Positions 21,115-30,978 of a DNA stretch of 64,000 nt are shown piece by piece. The stretch's first letter is position 1, and each line of letters starts with the position of its first letter. The stretch lies in assembly GCF_035751725.1 (NCBI RefSeq), contig NZ_CP142104.1, positions 620,001-684,000 of the forward strand, given 5' to 3'. The notes under the pieces are model-generated. The model was given only the letters and a program-made list of their open reading frames with translations. It had not been told where the DNA came from and did not search any database. This DNA is from Pseudomonas frederiksbergensis (lineage in GTDB: Bacteria > Pseudomonadota > Gammaproteobacteria > Pseudomonadales > Pseudomonadaceae). A program made the position numbers and the translations under genes.

Positions 21115-21143
21115 ACTATACGGAGCGTGTTTTTAACTGTAAA
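21115..21143 (-). promoter_or_regulatory. Sigma-70 promoter of tRNA-Leu copy 2
   Basis: Read leftward: TTTACA at 21143-21138, 17-base spacer, TATAGT at 21120-21115. Spacer and flank (ACGCTCCG before the -10) match those of the first copy with a few changes. Confidence 0.85.
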
Positions 21144-21304
21144 CCCCTGGGCGCAAAAAAAACGCTAAATTTCACGAGCGGTGCAATCAGGGGCTTCAAA
21201 GGCCTGTCGAAAGACTTTAGAAAAGGCATCTGACGCTTGAAATTTCCCGTTTCATTACGCCTATGCCAAACTAACCCGCATATAGACAAGGTGAAAACTC
21301 TCTA

Positions 21305-23923
21305 ATGGCCGATTGGCAGTCCCTCGATCCCGAGGCCGCTCGTGAAGCGGAAAAATATGAAAACCCTATTCCTAGCCGCGAACTGATCCTGGCGCATCTC
21401 GCCGATCGGGGTTCGCCTGCTAGCCGTGAGCAGCTGGTCGAAGAATTCGGCCTGACCACCGAGGACCAGCTCGAAGCCCTGCGCCGCCGTCTGCGTGCCA
21501 TGGAGCGCGATGCTCAACTCATCTACACCCGGCGCGGCACCTATGCCCCGGTCGACAAGCTCGATCTGATCCTGGGCCGTATCGCCGGTCACCGCGACGG
21601 CTTCGGTTTCCTGATTCCCGACGATGGCAGCGATGACCTGTTCATGAGCCCGGCGCAGATGCGCCTGGTGTTCGATGGCGACCGTGCGCTTGCCCGGGTT
21701 TCCGGCCTGGACCGTCGCGGACGCCGCGAAGGCGTGATCGTCGAGGTGGTGTCCCGTGCACACGAAACCATCGTGGGCCGCTATTTCGAGGAAGGTGGCA
21801 TCGGTTTTGTCGTTGCCGACAACCCGAAGATCCAACAGGAAGTGCTGGTCACGCCAGGCCGCAATGCCAACGCGCAGATCGGCCAGTTCGTCGAGGTGAA
21901 AATCACCCACTGGCCAACCCCGCGCTTCCAGCCGCAAGGCGATGTGGTGGAGGTGGTCGGCAACTACATGGCGCCGGGGATGGAAATCGACGTCGCCCTG
22001 CGCACCTACGATATTCCTCACGTCTGGCCTGAAGCGGTCCTGAAAGAGGCCGCCAAGCTCAAGCCGGAAGTCGAAGAGAAAGACAAAGAGAAGCGCATCG
22101 ACCTGCGTCACCTGCCATTCGTCACCATCGACGGTGAAGATGCCCGGGACTTCGACGATGCTGTCTACTGCGAAGCCCGCCCTGGCAAGTTGCGCCTGTT
22201 CTCCGGTGGCTGGAAGTTGTACGTCGCCATTGCCGACGTTTCCAGCTATGTGAAGCTCGGCTCGGCGCTGGACGCCGAAGCCCAGGTGCGCGGCAACTCG
22301 GTGTATTTCCCCGAGCGCGTGGTGCCGATGCTGCCGGAGCAACTGTCCAACGGGCTGTGCTCGCTCAACCCCCACGTCGATCGCCTGGCCATGGTTTGCG
22401 AAATGACCATCTCCAAGGCCGGCGAGATGACGGACTACTGCTTCTATGAAGCCGTAATCCACTCCCACGCCCGCCTGACCTACAACAAGGTCAGCGCGAT
22501 GCTGGAAACGCCGAAGCTGGCCGAGTCGCGCAAGCTGCGTGGCGAATACACCGATGTCGTCCCGCACCTCAAGCAACTCTATTCGCTGTACAAGGTGTTG
22601 CTGGCGGCGCGTCACGTGCGCGGCGCGATCGATTTCGAAACCCAGGAAACCCGGATCATCTTCGGCACCGAGCGCAAGATCGCCGAAATCCGGCCGACCG
22701 TGCGCAACGATGCCCACAAGCTGATCGAGGAATGCATGCTGGCGGCCAACGTCGCCACGGCCGAATTCCTGAAAAAACATGAGATTCCCGCGCTGTATCG
22801 GGTCCACGACGGCCCGCCGCCCGAGCGCCTGGAAAAACTGCGAGCGTTTCTCGGCGAGCTTGGCTTGTCCCTGCACAAAGGCAAGGAAGGTCCGACACCC
22901 AAGGACTACCAGGCCCTGCTGGCTAGCATCAAGGACCGCCCGGATTTCCACCTGATCCAGACCGTGATGCTGCGCTCCTTGAGCCAGGCGGTGTACAGCG
23001 CCGACAACCAGGGCCACTTCGGCCTGAATTACGAAGCCTATACCCACTTCACCTCGCCGATCCGCCGCTACCCCGACCTGCTTACGCACCGGGCCATCCG
23101 CAGTGTTATCCATTCGAAGATGAACACCCCGCACGTCAAGCGTGCCGGTGCGATGACCATTCCGAAGGCACGTATCTACCCGTACGACGAAGCGGCCTTG
23201 GAGCAGCTTGGCGAACAGTGCTCGATGAGCGAGCGACGCGCCGACGAAGCGACTCGCGACGTCGTGAACTGGCTCAAGTGCGAGTACATGAAGGATCGCG
23301 TGGGTGAGTCGTTCCCGGGCGTGATCACTGCCGTGACCGGTTTTGGCCTGTTCGTCGAGCTGACCGACATCTACGTCGAAGGCTTGGTGCATGTCACCGC
23401 GCTGCCGGGCGATTACTACCACTTCGACCCTGTGCACCACCGCCTGGCGGGCGAGCGCACCGGTCGCAGCTTCCGTCTTGGCGATACGGTCGAAGTGCGG
23501 GTAATGCGCGTCGACCTCGACGAGCGCAAGATCGACTTCGAGATGGCGGAAAAAACCATCAACGCGCCGATCGGTCGCAAAAAACGTGGCACCGAGACCG
23601 CCGCGCCTGCGGCCAAGACCGCAGCCGAGCCGGCGTCGTCCAAGTCCGGGCGTCGCGGTTCGGCCAAGGAGAAGGCCGTCGAAGCCTATCGCCCGAGCGA
23701 TGCCGCGGCGAAAAACGCCGAACTGCGCAAAAGCCGAGAAATGAAACAGGCCTTGCTGGCCGAAGCCAAGAGCGGCGGTAAAGCGGCGTCTGGCGGCAAA
23801 ACTGGACGGTCGGCTCCGGACAAGGCGAGCAGCAAACCGAGCAAACACCGTAAAGGCCCGCCGAAAGCGGGCTCGGCCCCAGCCAAGAGTGGCGGGGCGC
23901 GTAAACCCAAGGCCAAGTCATGA
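21305..23923 (+). CDS. rnr: Ribonuclease R
   Basis: 872-residue processive 3'-5' exoribonuclease that degrades structured RNA. Parts in order: N-terminal winged-helix (about residues 20-90), cold-shock OB folds (about 85-240), RNB catalytic domain (from about 275, with the acidic cluster TIDGEDARDFDDAVYCE near 277), S1 domain (about 665-750, GESFPGVITAVTGFGLFVEL), and a lysine/alanine-rich basic tail (about 755-872) that in this family binds RNA and ribosomes. The first codon is ATG 21305. The stop overlaps the rlmB start by four bases. Confidence 0.97.
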   Translation: MADWQSLDPEAAREAEKYENPIPSRELILAHLADRGSPASREQLVEEFGLTTEDQLEALRRRLRAMERDAQLIYTRRGTYAPVDKLDLILGRIAGHRDGFGFLIPDDGSDDLFMSPAQMRLVFDGDRALARVSGLDRRGRREGVIVEVVSRAHETIVGRYFEEGGIGFVVADNPKIQQEVLVTPGRNANAQIGQFVEVKITHWPTPRFQPQGDVVEVVGNYMAPGMEIDVALRTYDIPHVWPEAVLKEAAKLKPEVEEKDKEKRIDLRHLPFVTIDGEDARDFDDAVYCEARPGKLRLFSGGWKLYVAIADVSSYVKLGSALDAEAQVRGNSVYFPERVVPMLPEQLSNGLCSLNPHVDRLAMVCEMTISKAGEMTDYCFYEAVIHSHARLTYNKVSAMLETPKLAESRKLRGEYTDVVPHLKQLYSLYKVLLAARHVRGAIDFETQETRIIFGTERKIAEIRPTVRNDAHKLIEECMLAANVATAEFLKKHEIPALYRVHDGPPPERLEKLRAFLGELGLSLHKGKEGPTPKDYQALLASIKDRPDFHLIQTVMLRSLSQAVYSADNQGHFGLNYEAYTHFTSPIRRYPDLLTHRAIRSVIHSKMNTPHVKRAGAMTIPKARIYPYDEAALEQLGEQCSMSERRADEATRDVVNWLKCEYMKDRVGESFPGVITAVTGFGLFVELTDIYVEGLVHVTALPGDYYHFDPVHHRLAGERTGRSFRLGDTVEVRVMRVDLDERKIDFEMAEKTINAPIGRKKRGTETAAPAAKTAAEPASSKSGRRGSAKEKAVEAYRPSDAAAKNAELRKSREMKQALLAEAKSGGKAASGGKTGRSAPDKASSKPSKHRKGPPKAGSAPAKSGGARKPKAKS

Positions 23924-24681
23924 GTCAACTGGAAAAAATCTACGGCGTGCATGCCGTGGAAGCGTTGCTGCGTCACCACCCCAAGCGGGTCAAGCAGATC
24001 TGGCTGGCGGAAGGGCGTAGCGATCCGCGCGTCCAGACCCTGGTTGAACTGGCCGGTGAAAACCGTGTTGCGGTCGGCCAGGCCGAGCGGCGCGAGATGG
24101 ACGCCTGGGTCGAGGGCGTGCACCAGGGGGTCGTGGCCGAGGTGAGCCCGAGCCAGGTGTGGGGCGAAGCGATGCTCGACGAACTCCTGGATCGCACCGA
24201 AGGCGCGCCCCTGCTGCTGGTGCTGGACGGCGTGACCGACCCGCACAACCTTGGCGCCTGCCTGCGTTCGGCGGATGCCGCCGGCGCGCTGGCGGTGATC
24301 GTGCCTAAAGACAAGTCGGCGACCTTGACGCCGGTAGTGCGCAAAGTCGCCTGTGGCGCGGCGGAAGTGATTCCGTTGGTGGCGGTGACCAATCTTGCGC
24401 GCACCCTGGAAAAACTCCAGCAGCGCGGCCTGTGGGTTGTCGGCACGGCGGGCGAGGCCGAGGTCAGCATTTATGACCAGGACCTGACCGGCCCAACCAT
24501 CCTGATCATGGGTGCCGAGGGCAAGGGTATGCGCCGCCTGACCCGCGAACACTGCGATTACCTGGTCAAGCTGCCGATGGCCGGCAGCGTGAGCAGCCTC
24601 AATGTCTCGGTCGCCACGGGTGTGTGTCTGTTCGAGGCCCAGCGTCAACGTGGTGCCAAGGCTGCCGGCAAGAAATCCTAA
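23920..24681 (+). CDS. rlmB: 23S rRNA (guanosine-2251-2'-O)-methyltransferase RlmB
   Basis: 253-residue SPOUT methyltransferase. The N-terminal substrate-binding domain starts EKIYGVHAVEALLRHHPKRVKQIWLAEG. The SPOUT motifs are LDGVTDPHNLGACLRSADAAG (motif 1), IMGAEGKGMRRLTREHCDYLVKLPM-type (motif 2) and GSVSSLNVSVATGVCLFEA (motif 3). The length is typical. It is translationally coupled to rnr through an ATGA overlap. Confidence 0.96.
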   Translation: MSQLEKIYGVHAVEALLRHHPKRVKQIWLAEGRSDPRVQTLVELAGENRVAVGQAERREMDAWVEGVHQGVVAEVSPSQVWGEAMLDELLDRTEGAPLLLVLDGVTDPHNLGACLRSADAAGALAVIVPKDKSATLTPVVRKVACGAAEVIPLVAVTNLARTLEKLQQRGLWVVGTAGEAEVSIYDQDLTGPTILIMGAEGKGMRRLTREHCDYLVKLPMAGSVSSLNVSVATGVCLFEAQRQRGAKAAGKKS

Positions 24682-24698
24682 GGCTGGCGCGATTCAAT

Positions 24699-24722
24699 TG
24701 TGGGAGCAAGCCCGCTCCCACA
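24699..24722. repeat. REP element after rlmB
   Basis: TGTGGGAGC and GCTCCCACA arms around AAGCCC, 18 bases after the rlmB stop. This is the shorter TGTGGGAGC repeat type of the window. Confidence 0.8.
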
Positions 24723-24774
24723 TTGGTCTGTACGTAACTGAAAGTGGTGGTTGTTCAAATAATCACCAATTGCC

Positions 24775-24803
24775 TTGCGCCGCCCTCGGCCCTTCTCTAC
24801 AAT
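24775..24803 (+). promoter_or_regulatory. Candidate sigma-70 promoter for rpsF-rpsR-rplI
   Basis: TTGCGC at 24775-24780, 17-base spacer, TACAAT at 24798-24803. Transcription would start near 24810, giving a leader of about 110 bases before rpsF. Confidence 0.6.
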
Positions 24804-24827
24804 TGCGCCCCTTGCTGTGATGGCAGG

Positions 24828-24921
24828 CACTTATGTGTCTAGCGTCCTCAAGTCCATAAGTGTCATTCACTCCTTGTCTGACCGTTTTTGAGCGGCAGGC
24901 TACAACCCGTAAGGAGCATTC
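24828..24921 (+). promoter_or_regulatory. Structured leader of rpsF, candidate S6:S18 autoregulatory site
   Basis: CACTTATG at 24828-24835 pairs with CATAAGTG at 24855-24862 around a 19-base loop. Downstream, ACCG and GCGG flank TTTTTGA near 24881-24894, followed by the binding site GTAAGGAG before the ATG. Leaders of rpsF operons in several bacteria bind the S6:S18 complex; whether this leader does is inference. Confidence 0.4.
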
Positions 24922-25350
24922 ATGCGTCATTACGAAATCATCTTTTTGGTCCACCCGGATCAAAGCGAGCAAGTCGGCGGCATGGTTGAGCGTTACACCA
25001 AGCTGATCGAAGAAGACGGCGGCAAAATCCACCGTCTGGAAGATTGGGGCCGTCGTCAACTGGCCTACGCAATCAACAATGTTCACAAGGCTCACTACGT
25101 GATGCTGAACGTTGAGTGCACTGGCAAGGCCCTGGCCGAGCTGGAAGACAACTTCCGCTACAACGATGCAGTGATCCGTAACCTGGTCATCCGTCGCGAA
25201 GAAGCCGTCACCGGCCAATCCGAGATGCTCAAGGCTGAAGAAAACCGCAGTGAGCGCCGTGAGCGTCGCGACCGTCCTGAGCACTCTGACAGCGCCGATG
25301 GCGATGACAGCGATAGCGACAGCGACAACAGCGATAACGCTGACGAGTAA
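24922..25350 (+). CDS. rpsF: 30S ribosomal protein S6
   Basis: 142-residue primary 16S-binding platform protein. The ferredoxin-like core ([18 protein letters not shown] to about residue 100) is standard. The tail (about 110-142) is basic, then a run of D, S and N ending in DE. In Pseudomonas the S6 C-terminus is extended with glutamates by RimK; the terminal glutamate here is compatible with that. The ribosome binding site is GTAAGGAG. First gene of the rpsF-rpsR-membrane protein-rplI block. Confidence 0.97.
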   Translation: MRHYEIIFLVHPDQSEQVGGMVERYTKLIEEDGGKIHRLEDWGRRQLAYAINNVHKAHYVMLNVECTGKALAELEDNFRYNDAVIRNLVIRREEAVTGQSEMLKAEENRSERRERRDRPEHSDSADGDDSDSDSDNSDNADE

Positions 25351-25378
25351 TCCACGGACCTTTTAAGGAGCCAATCAC

Positions 25379-25609
25379 ATGGCACGTTTCTTCCGTCGTC
25401 GTAAATTCTGCCGCTTCACCGCTGAAGACGTGAAAGAGATCGATTACAAAGATCTCAACACCCTGAAAGCCTACGTATCCGAGACCGGCAAAATCGTTCC
25501 AAGCCGTATCACCGGTACCAAAGCTCGTTATCAGCGTCAGCTGGCCACCGCTATCAAGCGCGCCCGCTTCCTGGCCCTGCTGGCCTACACCGACAGCCAC
25601 GGCCGCTGA
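25379..25609 (+). CDS. rpsR: 30S ribosomal protein S18
   Basis: 76-residue S18, binding next to S6 on the 30S platform. It begins [25 protein letters not shown] and contains the conserved [30 protein letters not shown] helix. Its AAGGAG ribosome binding site lies in a 28-base gap after rpsF. Confidence 0.98.
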
Positions 25610-25645
25610 GACCGGGCAGTCGACAAGTAGTAAGGGATTGAATGC

Positions 25646-26539
25646 ATGCGCGCCTTAGCTGAGTTCATCATGCGCGGTCGTATGCAGGCCACTCTGGTAG
25701 TGGCTGGATGCGCGGCATTGCCGTTGTTGTATTGGTTGGGTGCTGCCGCCGGGAGTCTTGTACTCCTGCGGCGCGGATTGAGGGACGCCTTGGGCGTTCT
25801 TGCTCTGGGACTGCTGCCGGCTTTGCTCTGGTGGCTGTATTCCGCGGACCCGCGTGCAGTCATGGTGCTGCTCGGGTCTTCGGCGCTGGCGTTGGTATTG
25901 CGCGCCAGTGAATCCTGGAACCGCGTGCTGCTGGTCAGCATAGCGATAGGCGTGGCGTTTTCAGTGGTGCTCGGGGTGGCTTTTGCGCCCCAGATCGAGA
26001 TGCTGTCGCAGGCTTTGGTAAAAATCCTGCCCGAGGCGCTCGGTGATCTCTACCAGCAGATGTCGGTAGAGGAGCAGGCGCGTTTCGCGTCCCTGATTGC
26101 CCCCGTCCTGACCGGACTGATTGCGGCCTTGTTGCAAATCGTCAGTGTGCTGAGCCTGGTTATCGGGCGCTACTGGCAGGCGTTGTTGTACAACCCGGGT
26201 GGTTTTGGTCGCGAGTTTCGCGCCATCCGCTTCCCGCTTGGGCTGGCGATGTTGCTGTTGGCGGGCATGCTACTGGGGCCGAACTTCGGTCCGCAGATGG
26301 CAATGCTCACGCCGCTGTGCAGCGTACCGCTGGTCTTTGCCGCCCTGGCCCTGATTCACGGGCTGGTGGCGCAAAAGCGACTGGCCAGGTTCTGGCTGGT
26401 GGGGTTGTACGTCACGTTGTTGCTGTTCATGCAGCTGATCTATCCGTTGCTGGTGGTCCTGGCCATCGTCGACAGCCTGATTGATTTTCGCGGTCGTATG
26501 GCGCCGAAAGACGCCGACAGCGCGAACGGTGAAGGTTAA
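25646..26539 (+). CDS. Multi-span membrane protein between rpsR and rplI (DUF2232/YybS-like)
   Basis: 297-residue hydrophobic protein with about eight predicted helices, for example LVVAGCAALPLLYWLGAAAG, AVMVLLGSSALALVLRA and LVGLYVTLLLFMQLIYPLLVVLAIVD, and a short charged C-terminus. The position between rpsR and rplI is fixed in pseudomonads, and this resembles the DUF2232 group, whose function I do not know. The ATG at 25646 follows AAGGGATTGAATGC, a modest binding site. Co-transcription with ribosomal genes suggests a growth-linked role, but this is inference. Confidence 0.8.
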   Translation: MRALAEFIMRGRMQATLVVAGCAALPLLYWLGAAAGSLVLLRRGLRDALGVLALGLLPALLWWLYSADPRAVMVLLGSSALALVLRASESWNRVLLVSIAIGVAFSVVLGVAFAPQIEMLSQALVKILPEALGDLYQQMSVEEQARFASLIAPVLTGLIAALLQIVSVLSLVIGRYWQALLYNPGGFGREFRAIRFPLGLAMLLLAGMLLGPNFGPQMAMLTPLCSVPLVFAALALIHGLVAQKRLARFWLVGLYVTLLLFMQLIYPLLVVLAIVDSLIDFRGRMAPKDADSANGEG

Positions 26540-26557
26540 AAGTTAGAGGATTTTCAC

Positions 26558-27004
26558 ATGCAACTGATCCTTCTGGAAAAAATCGCCAACCTGGGCAACC
26601 TGGGCGACAAAGTAAACGTTAAGGCCGGCTACGGTCGTAACTACCTGCTGCCTTTCGGCAAAGCCACCGCTGCGACCGCTGCCAACCTGGCTGCGTTCGA
26701 AGAGCGTCGCGCTGAGCTGGAAAAAGCCGCTGCAGACCGCAAGGCATCGGCTGAAAGCCGTGCTGCCCAACTGGCCGAGCTGGAAGTGACCATCACTGCC
26801 ACCGCTGGCGACGAAGGCAAGCTGTTCGGTTCGATCGGTACTCACGACATCGCTGACGCACTGACCGCCTCCGGCGTTGAAGTTGCGAAAAGCGAAGTTC
26901 GTCTGCCGAACGGCACCATCCGCAACGTAGGTGAATTCGACGTAGCCGTGCACCTGCACGCCGAAGTTGAAGCCACCGTACGCGTTGTCGTGGTAGCAGC
27001 CTAA
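26558..27004 (+). CDS. rplI: 50S ribosomal protein L9
   Basis: 148-residue two-domain L9: N-terminal domain [36 protein letters not shown] with the signature GRNYLLP, long connecting helix (about residues 40-75), and C-terminal domain ending [18 protein letters not shown]. The binding site is TTAGAGGATTTTCAC. dnaB follows after 117 bases and a hairpin. Confidence 0.98.
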   Translation: MQLILLEKIANLGNLGDKVNVKAGYGRNYLLPFGKATAATAANLAAFEERRAELEKAAADRKASAESRAAQLAELEVTITATAGDEGKLFGSIGTHDIADALTASGVEVAKSEVRLPNGTIRNVGEFDVAVHLHAEVEATVRVVVVAA

Positions 27005-27049
27005 GCAATACCTGTCGGTTGGCACCCTCGGGTGCTTGCCGGTAACATC

Positions 27050-27078
27050 GGGCACGATCCTGTCTACAGGTCGTGCCC
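27050..27078 (+). terminator. Long hairpin between rplI and dnaB
   Basis: GGGCACGA pairs with TCGTGCCC, and inside it CCTGT pairs with ACAGG around CT, with one bulged T. The tail TTTGTCTTT is only partly T-rich. It could terminate or attenuate transcription from the ribosomal block into dnaB. Confidence 0.6.
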
Positions 27079-27121
27079 TTTGTCTTTCTGCAATTCCTGA
27101 TTTTCATAACCAGACGTGGCC

Positions 27122-28519
27122 ATGAACGAAATCACCGCCCCCGAGCAATATGATCTGCAAACCGCTGCCCTGAAGGTGCCCCCGCATTCCATCGAGGCCG
27201 AACAGGCTGTACTCGGTGGCCTGATGCTGGACAACAACGCCTGGGAACGTGTGCTCGATCAAGTTTCCGACGGCGATTTCTACCGGCATGACCACCGCCT
27301 GATTTTCCGTGCGATCGCCCGTCTGGCCGATCAGAACATGCCGATCGACGTTGTCACCCTGGCCGAGCAATTGGACAAGGAAGGGCAGACGTCCCAGGTC
27401 GGCGGCCTCGGTTACCTCGGCGAACTGGCGAAAAACACGCCGTCCGTCGCCAACATCAAGGCTTATGCGCAGATCGTGCGCGAGCGGGCGACCTTGCGCC
27501 AGTTGATCGGCATCAGCACCGAGATCGCCGACAGCGCCTTCAATCCGGAAGGCCGCACCGCCGCCGAGATCCTTGACGAAGCCGAGCGGCAGATCTTCCA
27601 GATTGCCGAGGCCCGGCCAAAAACCGGCGGCCCGGTGAGCGTCAATGACCTGTTGACCAAGGCCATCGACCGCATCGACACCTTGTTCAACACCGACAAC
27701 GCCATTACCGGCCTGTCCACCGGCTACACCGACCTCGACGAGAAGACCAGCGGCTTGCAGCCGTCCGACCTGATCATCGTCGCTGGCCGTCCGTCCATGG
27801 GTAAGACCACGTTTGCGATGAACCTGGTGGAAAACGCCGTGCTGCGCAGCGACAAGGCAGTGCTGGTGTACTCCCTCGAGATGCCAGGCGAATCGCTGAT
27901 CATGCGTATGCTCTCGTCCCTGGGGCGTATCGACCAGACCAAGGTCCGTTCCGGCCAACTGGAAGACGACGACTGGCCGCGCCTGACCTCGGCGGTCAAC
28001 CTGCTCAATGATCGAAAGTTGTTCATCGACGATACGGCGGGCATCAGCCCATCGGAAATGCGCGCCCGGACCCGACGACTGGTGCGCGAGCACGGCGATA
28101 TCGCGCTGATCATGATCGACTACCTGCAATTGATGCAGATCCCCGGCTCCAGCGGTGATAACCGGACGAACGAGATTTCCGAGATCTCCCGTTCCCTCAA
28201 GGCCCTGGCCAAGGAATTCAACTGTCCGGTCGTGGCCCTGTCCCAGTTGAACCGCTCCCTGGAGCAGCGCCCCAACAAGCGTCCGGTGAACTCCGACTTG
28301 CGGGAATCCGGAGCGATCGAGCAGGACGCCGACGTGATCATGTTCGTCTACCGCGACGAGGTGTATCACCCCGAGACGGAGCACAAGGGCATTGCCGAGA
28401 TCATCATCGGCAAGCAGCGGAACGGCCCGATCGGCTTCATCCGCCTGGCGTTCATCGGTAAATACACGCGCTTCGAAAACCTGGCGCCGGGTAGCTACAA
28501 TTTTGATGACGACGAGTAA
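27122..28519 (+). CDS. dnaB: Replicative DNA helicase DnaB
   Basis: 465-residue hexameric helicase at the replication fork. The N-terminal primase-interacting domain begins EQYDLQTAALKVPPHSIEAEQAVLGGLM. The RecA-like domain holds the Walker A GRPSMGKTTFAMN near residues 222-234, Walker B LIMIDYLQLM near 329 and KQRNGPIGFIRLAF near the end. No intein is present. I start at ATG 27122 rather than the GTG at 27116. Confidence 0.97.
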   Translation: MNEITAPEQYDLQTAALKVPPHSIEAEQAVLGGLMLDNNAWERVLDQVSDGDFYRHDHRLIFRAIARLADQNMPIDVVTLAEQLDKEGQTSQVGGLGYLGELAKNTPSVANIKAYAQIVRERATLRQLIGISTEIADSAFNPEGRTAAEILDEAERQIFQIAEARPKTGGPVSVNDLLTKAIDRIDTLFNTDNAITGLSTGYTDLDEKTSGLQPSDLIIVAGRPSMGKTTFAMNLVENAVLRSDKAVLVYSLEMPGESLIMRMLSSLGRIDQTKVRSGQLEDDDWPRLTSAVNLLNDRKLFIDDTAGISPSEMRARTRRLVREHGDIALIMIDYLQLMQIPGSSGDNRTNEISEISRSLKALAKEFNCPVVALSQLNRSLEQRPNKRPVNSDLRESGAIEQDADVIMFVYRDEVYHPETEHKGIAEIIIGKQRNGPIGFIRLAFIGKYTRFENLAPGSYNFDDDE

Positions 28520-28629
28520 CCCGCTCCCACGGGGGTGCCACCAATTTCCGACCATAGCCGTCGGAATTGATCAAATTTTGTGCTATATTCCGCGCCCGCG
28601 ATTTTTCATCCTTTATACCGGTCATCGAC

Positions 28630-30930
28630 ATGCAAGCAGCCAAGCCGTTATTTGACTATCCCAAGTACTGGGCCGAATGTTTCGGCCCAGCGCCGTTCCT
28701 GCCCATGAGCAGGGAGGAGATGGATCAGCTCGGCTGGGATTCGTGCGACATCATCATCGTCACCGGTGATGCCTACGTCGATCACCCTTCGTTCGGCATG
28801 GCGATCATTGGCCGTCTGCTGGAAGCCCAGGGCTTTCGTGTCGGGATCATCGCCCAGCCGAACTGGCAGTCCAAAGACGACTTCATGAAGCTCGGCGAGC
28901 CCAACCTGTTCTTCGGTGTCGCGGCCGGCAACATGGACTCGATGATCAATCGCTACACCGCCGACAAGAAAATCCGCTCCGATGACGCCTACACCCCCGG
29001 TGGCCTGGCGGGCAAGCGGCCGGACCGTGCGAGCCTGGTCTATAGCCAGCGCTGCAAGGAAGCCTACAAGCACGTGCCGATCGTGCTCGGCGGTATCGAA
29101 GCTTCCCTGCGCCGCATCGCCCATTACGATTACTGGCAGGACCGGGTGCGCAACTCGATCCTGATCGACGCTTGCGCCGACATCCTGCTCTATGGCAACG
29201 CCGAGCGAGCGATTGTCGAAGTCGCGCAGCGCTTGTCCTATGGCCACAAGATCGAAGACATCACCGACGTGCGCGGCACCGCGTTCATCCGCCGTGACAC
29301 GCCGCAAGGCTGGTACGAAGTCGACTCCACGCGCATCGACCGTCCGGGCAAGATCGACAAGATCATCAACCCGTACGTGAATACCCAGGACACCGCAGCC
29401 TGCGCCATCGAGCAGGAAAAGGGTCCGGTTGAAGATCCGGGCGAAGCCAAGGTCGTGCAGATCCTGGCAAGCCCGAAGATGACCCGCGACAAGACCGTGA
29501 TCCGCCTGCCATCGGTAGAAAAGGTGCGCAACGACGCGGTGCTGTATGCCCACGCCAACCGCGTGTTGCACTTGGAAACCAACCCGGGCAACGCCCGTGC
29601 GCTGGTGCAGAAGCACGGTGAAGTCGACGTCTGGTTCAACCCGCCGCCCATTCCGATGACTACTGAAGAAATGGACTACGTGTTTGGCATGCCTTACGCA
29701 CGTGTTCCCCATCCGGCGTACGGCAAGGAGAAGATCCCGGCCTACGAGATGATCCGTTTCTCGGTAAACATCATGCGCGGCTGCTTCGGTGGCTGCACGT
29801 TCTGCTCGATCACCGAGCACGAAGGCCGGATCATCCAGAACCGTTCCGAAGAGTCGATCATTCGCGAGATCGAAGAGATCCGCGACAAGGTCCCGGGCTT
29901 CACCGGGGTCATTTCCGACCTGGGCGGCCCGACCGCGAACATGTATCGCATTGCCTGCAAGAGCCCGGAAATCGAATCCGCGTGCCGCAAGCCGTCCTGC
30001 GTGTTCCCCGGCATCTGCCCGAACCTGAACACCGACCATTCTTCGTTGATCCAGCTGTACCGCAGTGCCCGGGCCTTGCCTGGGGTGAAGAAGATTCTGA
30101 TCGCCTCCGGCCTGCGTTACGACCTGGCGGTCGAGTCGCCGGAATACGTCAAGGAACTGGTGACTCACCACGTCGGCGGTTACCTGAAGATCGCTCCGGA
30201 GCACACCGAGGAAGGCCCGCTCAACCAGATGATGAAGCCGGGCATCGGCAGCTATGACAAGTTCAAGCGGATGTTCGAGAAGTACACCAAGGAAGCCGGG
30301 AAAGAGCAGTACCTGATTCCATACTTCATCGCCGCCCACCCGGGCACCACCGACGAAGACATGATGAACCTGGCGCTGTGGCTCAAGGGCAACGGTTTCC
30401 GGGCCGATCAGGTGCAGGCGTTCTATCCGTCGCCGATGGCTACCGCCACTGCCATGTACCACTCGGGCAAGAACCCGCTGCGCAAGGTCACCTACAAGAG
30501 CGATGGGGTGACCATCGTCAAGAGCGAAGAGCAGCGCCGCCTGCACAAGGCCTTCCTGCGTTATCACGACCCGAAAGGCTGGCCGATGCTGCGCGAAGCG
30601 TTGACCCGCATGGGCCGTGCCGATCTGATCGGGCCGGGCAAGAACCAGTTGATTCCGTTGCACCAGCCTGCAACCGACAGCTACCAGAGCGCCCGTCGCA
30701 AGAACTCGACGCCGGCTGGCAGCCACAAGGTGGGCAAGGAAACCACCAAGATCCTGACCCAGCACACCGGCCTGCCGCCGCGCGCCAGCGACGGTGGCAA
30801 TGCCTGGGACAAGCGCGAGCAAGCCAAGGCTGCCGCGTTCGCCCGCAATCAGAAGGCTGCCAAGGAACGCAAGGACGCGGCGAAGGGCAAGGGGCCGAAG
30901 CCTGCGCGCAAGCCTGTCGTGCCGCGCTGA
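28630..30930 (+). CDS. YgiQ family radical SAM protein
   Basis: 766-residue protein. The N-terminal UPF0313/YgiQ domain begins with [20 protein letters not shown] and [17 protein letters not shown]. The radical SAM cluster motif is [18 protein letters not shown] (C-x3-C-x2-C). The C-terminal region has [21 protein letters not shown], then a lysine/alanine-rich tail (about 690-766). The biochemical role of YgiQ is not established. I start at ATG 28630 (MQAAKPLF). A TGTGCTATATT extended -10 element lies at about 28580-28590. Confidence 0.9.
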   Translation: MQAAKPLFDYPKYWAECFGPAPFLPMSREEMDQLGWDSCDIIIVTGDAYVDHPSFGMAIIGRLLEAQGFRVGIIAQPNWQSKDDFMKLGEPNLFFGVAAGNMDSMINRYTADKKIRSDDAYTPGGLAGKRPDRASLVYSQRCKEAYKHVPIVLGGIEASLRRIAHYDYWQDRVRNSILIDACADILLYGNAERAIVEVAQRLSYGHKIEDITDVRGTAFIRRDTPQGWYEVDSTRIDRPGKIDKIINPYVNTQDTAACAIEQEKGPVEDPGEAKVVQILASPKMTRDKTVIRLPSVEKVRNDAVLYAHANRVLHLETNPGNARALVQKHGEVDVWFNPPPIPMTTEEMDYVFGMPYARVPHPAYGKEKIPAYEMIRFSVNIMRGCFGGCTFCSITEHEGRIIQNRSEESIIREIEEIRDKVPGFTGVISDLGGPTANMYRIACKSPEIESACRKPSCVFPGICPNLNTDHSSLIQLYRSARALPGVKKILIASGLRYDLAVESPEYVKELVTHHVGGYLKIAPEHTEEGPLNQMMKPGIGSYDKFKRMFEKYTKEAGKEQYLIPYFIAAHPGTTDEDMMNLALWLKGNGFRADQVQAFYPSPMATATAMYHSGKNPLRKVTYKSDGVTIVKSEEQRRLHKAFLRYHDPKGWPMLREALTRMGRADLIGPGKNQLIPLHQPATDSYQSARRKNSTPAGSHKVGKETTKILTQHTGLPPRASDGGNAWDKREQAKAAAFARNQKAAKERKDAAKGKGPKPARKPVVPR

Positions 30931-30945
30931 TTGTCCTGCCGCCTC

Positions 30946-30978
30946 GCAAAACGCCAGCCTTGAGTGCTGGCGTTTTGC
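30946..30978 (+). terminator. Terminator downstream of the YgiQ gene
   Basis: A 13-base perfect stem, GCAAAACGCCAGC with GCTGGCGTTTTGC, around a seven-base loop, 15 bases after the stop codon. The A and T sides make it usable in both directions. Confidence 0.85.

Noticed and set aside
21302..23848. Long open frame antisense to rnr, and similar long antisense frames opposite mutL (6155-8191), the YgiQ gene (28648-30822) and the transglutaminase gene (33931-36267)
   Set aside because: They are frame shadows of GC-rich genes with strong matches on the plus strand; the predicted proteins are low-complexity with no domain pattern and no binding sites.
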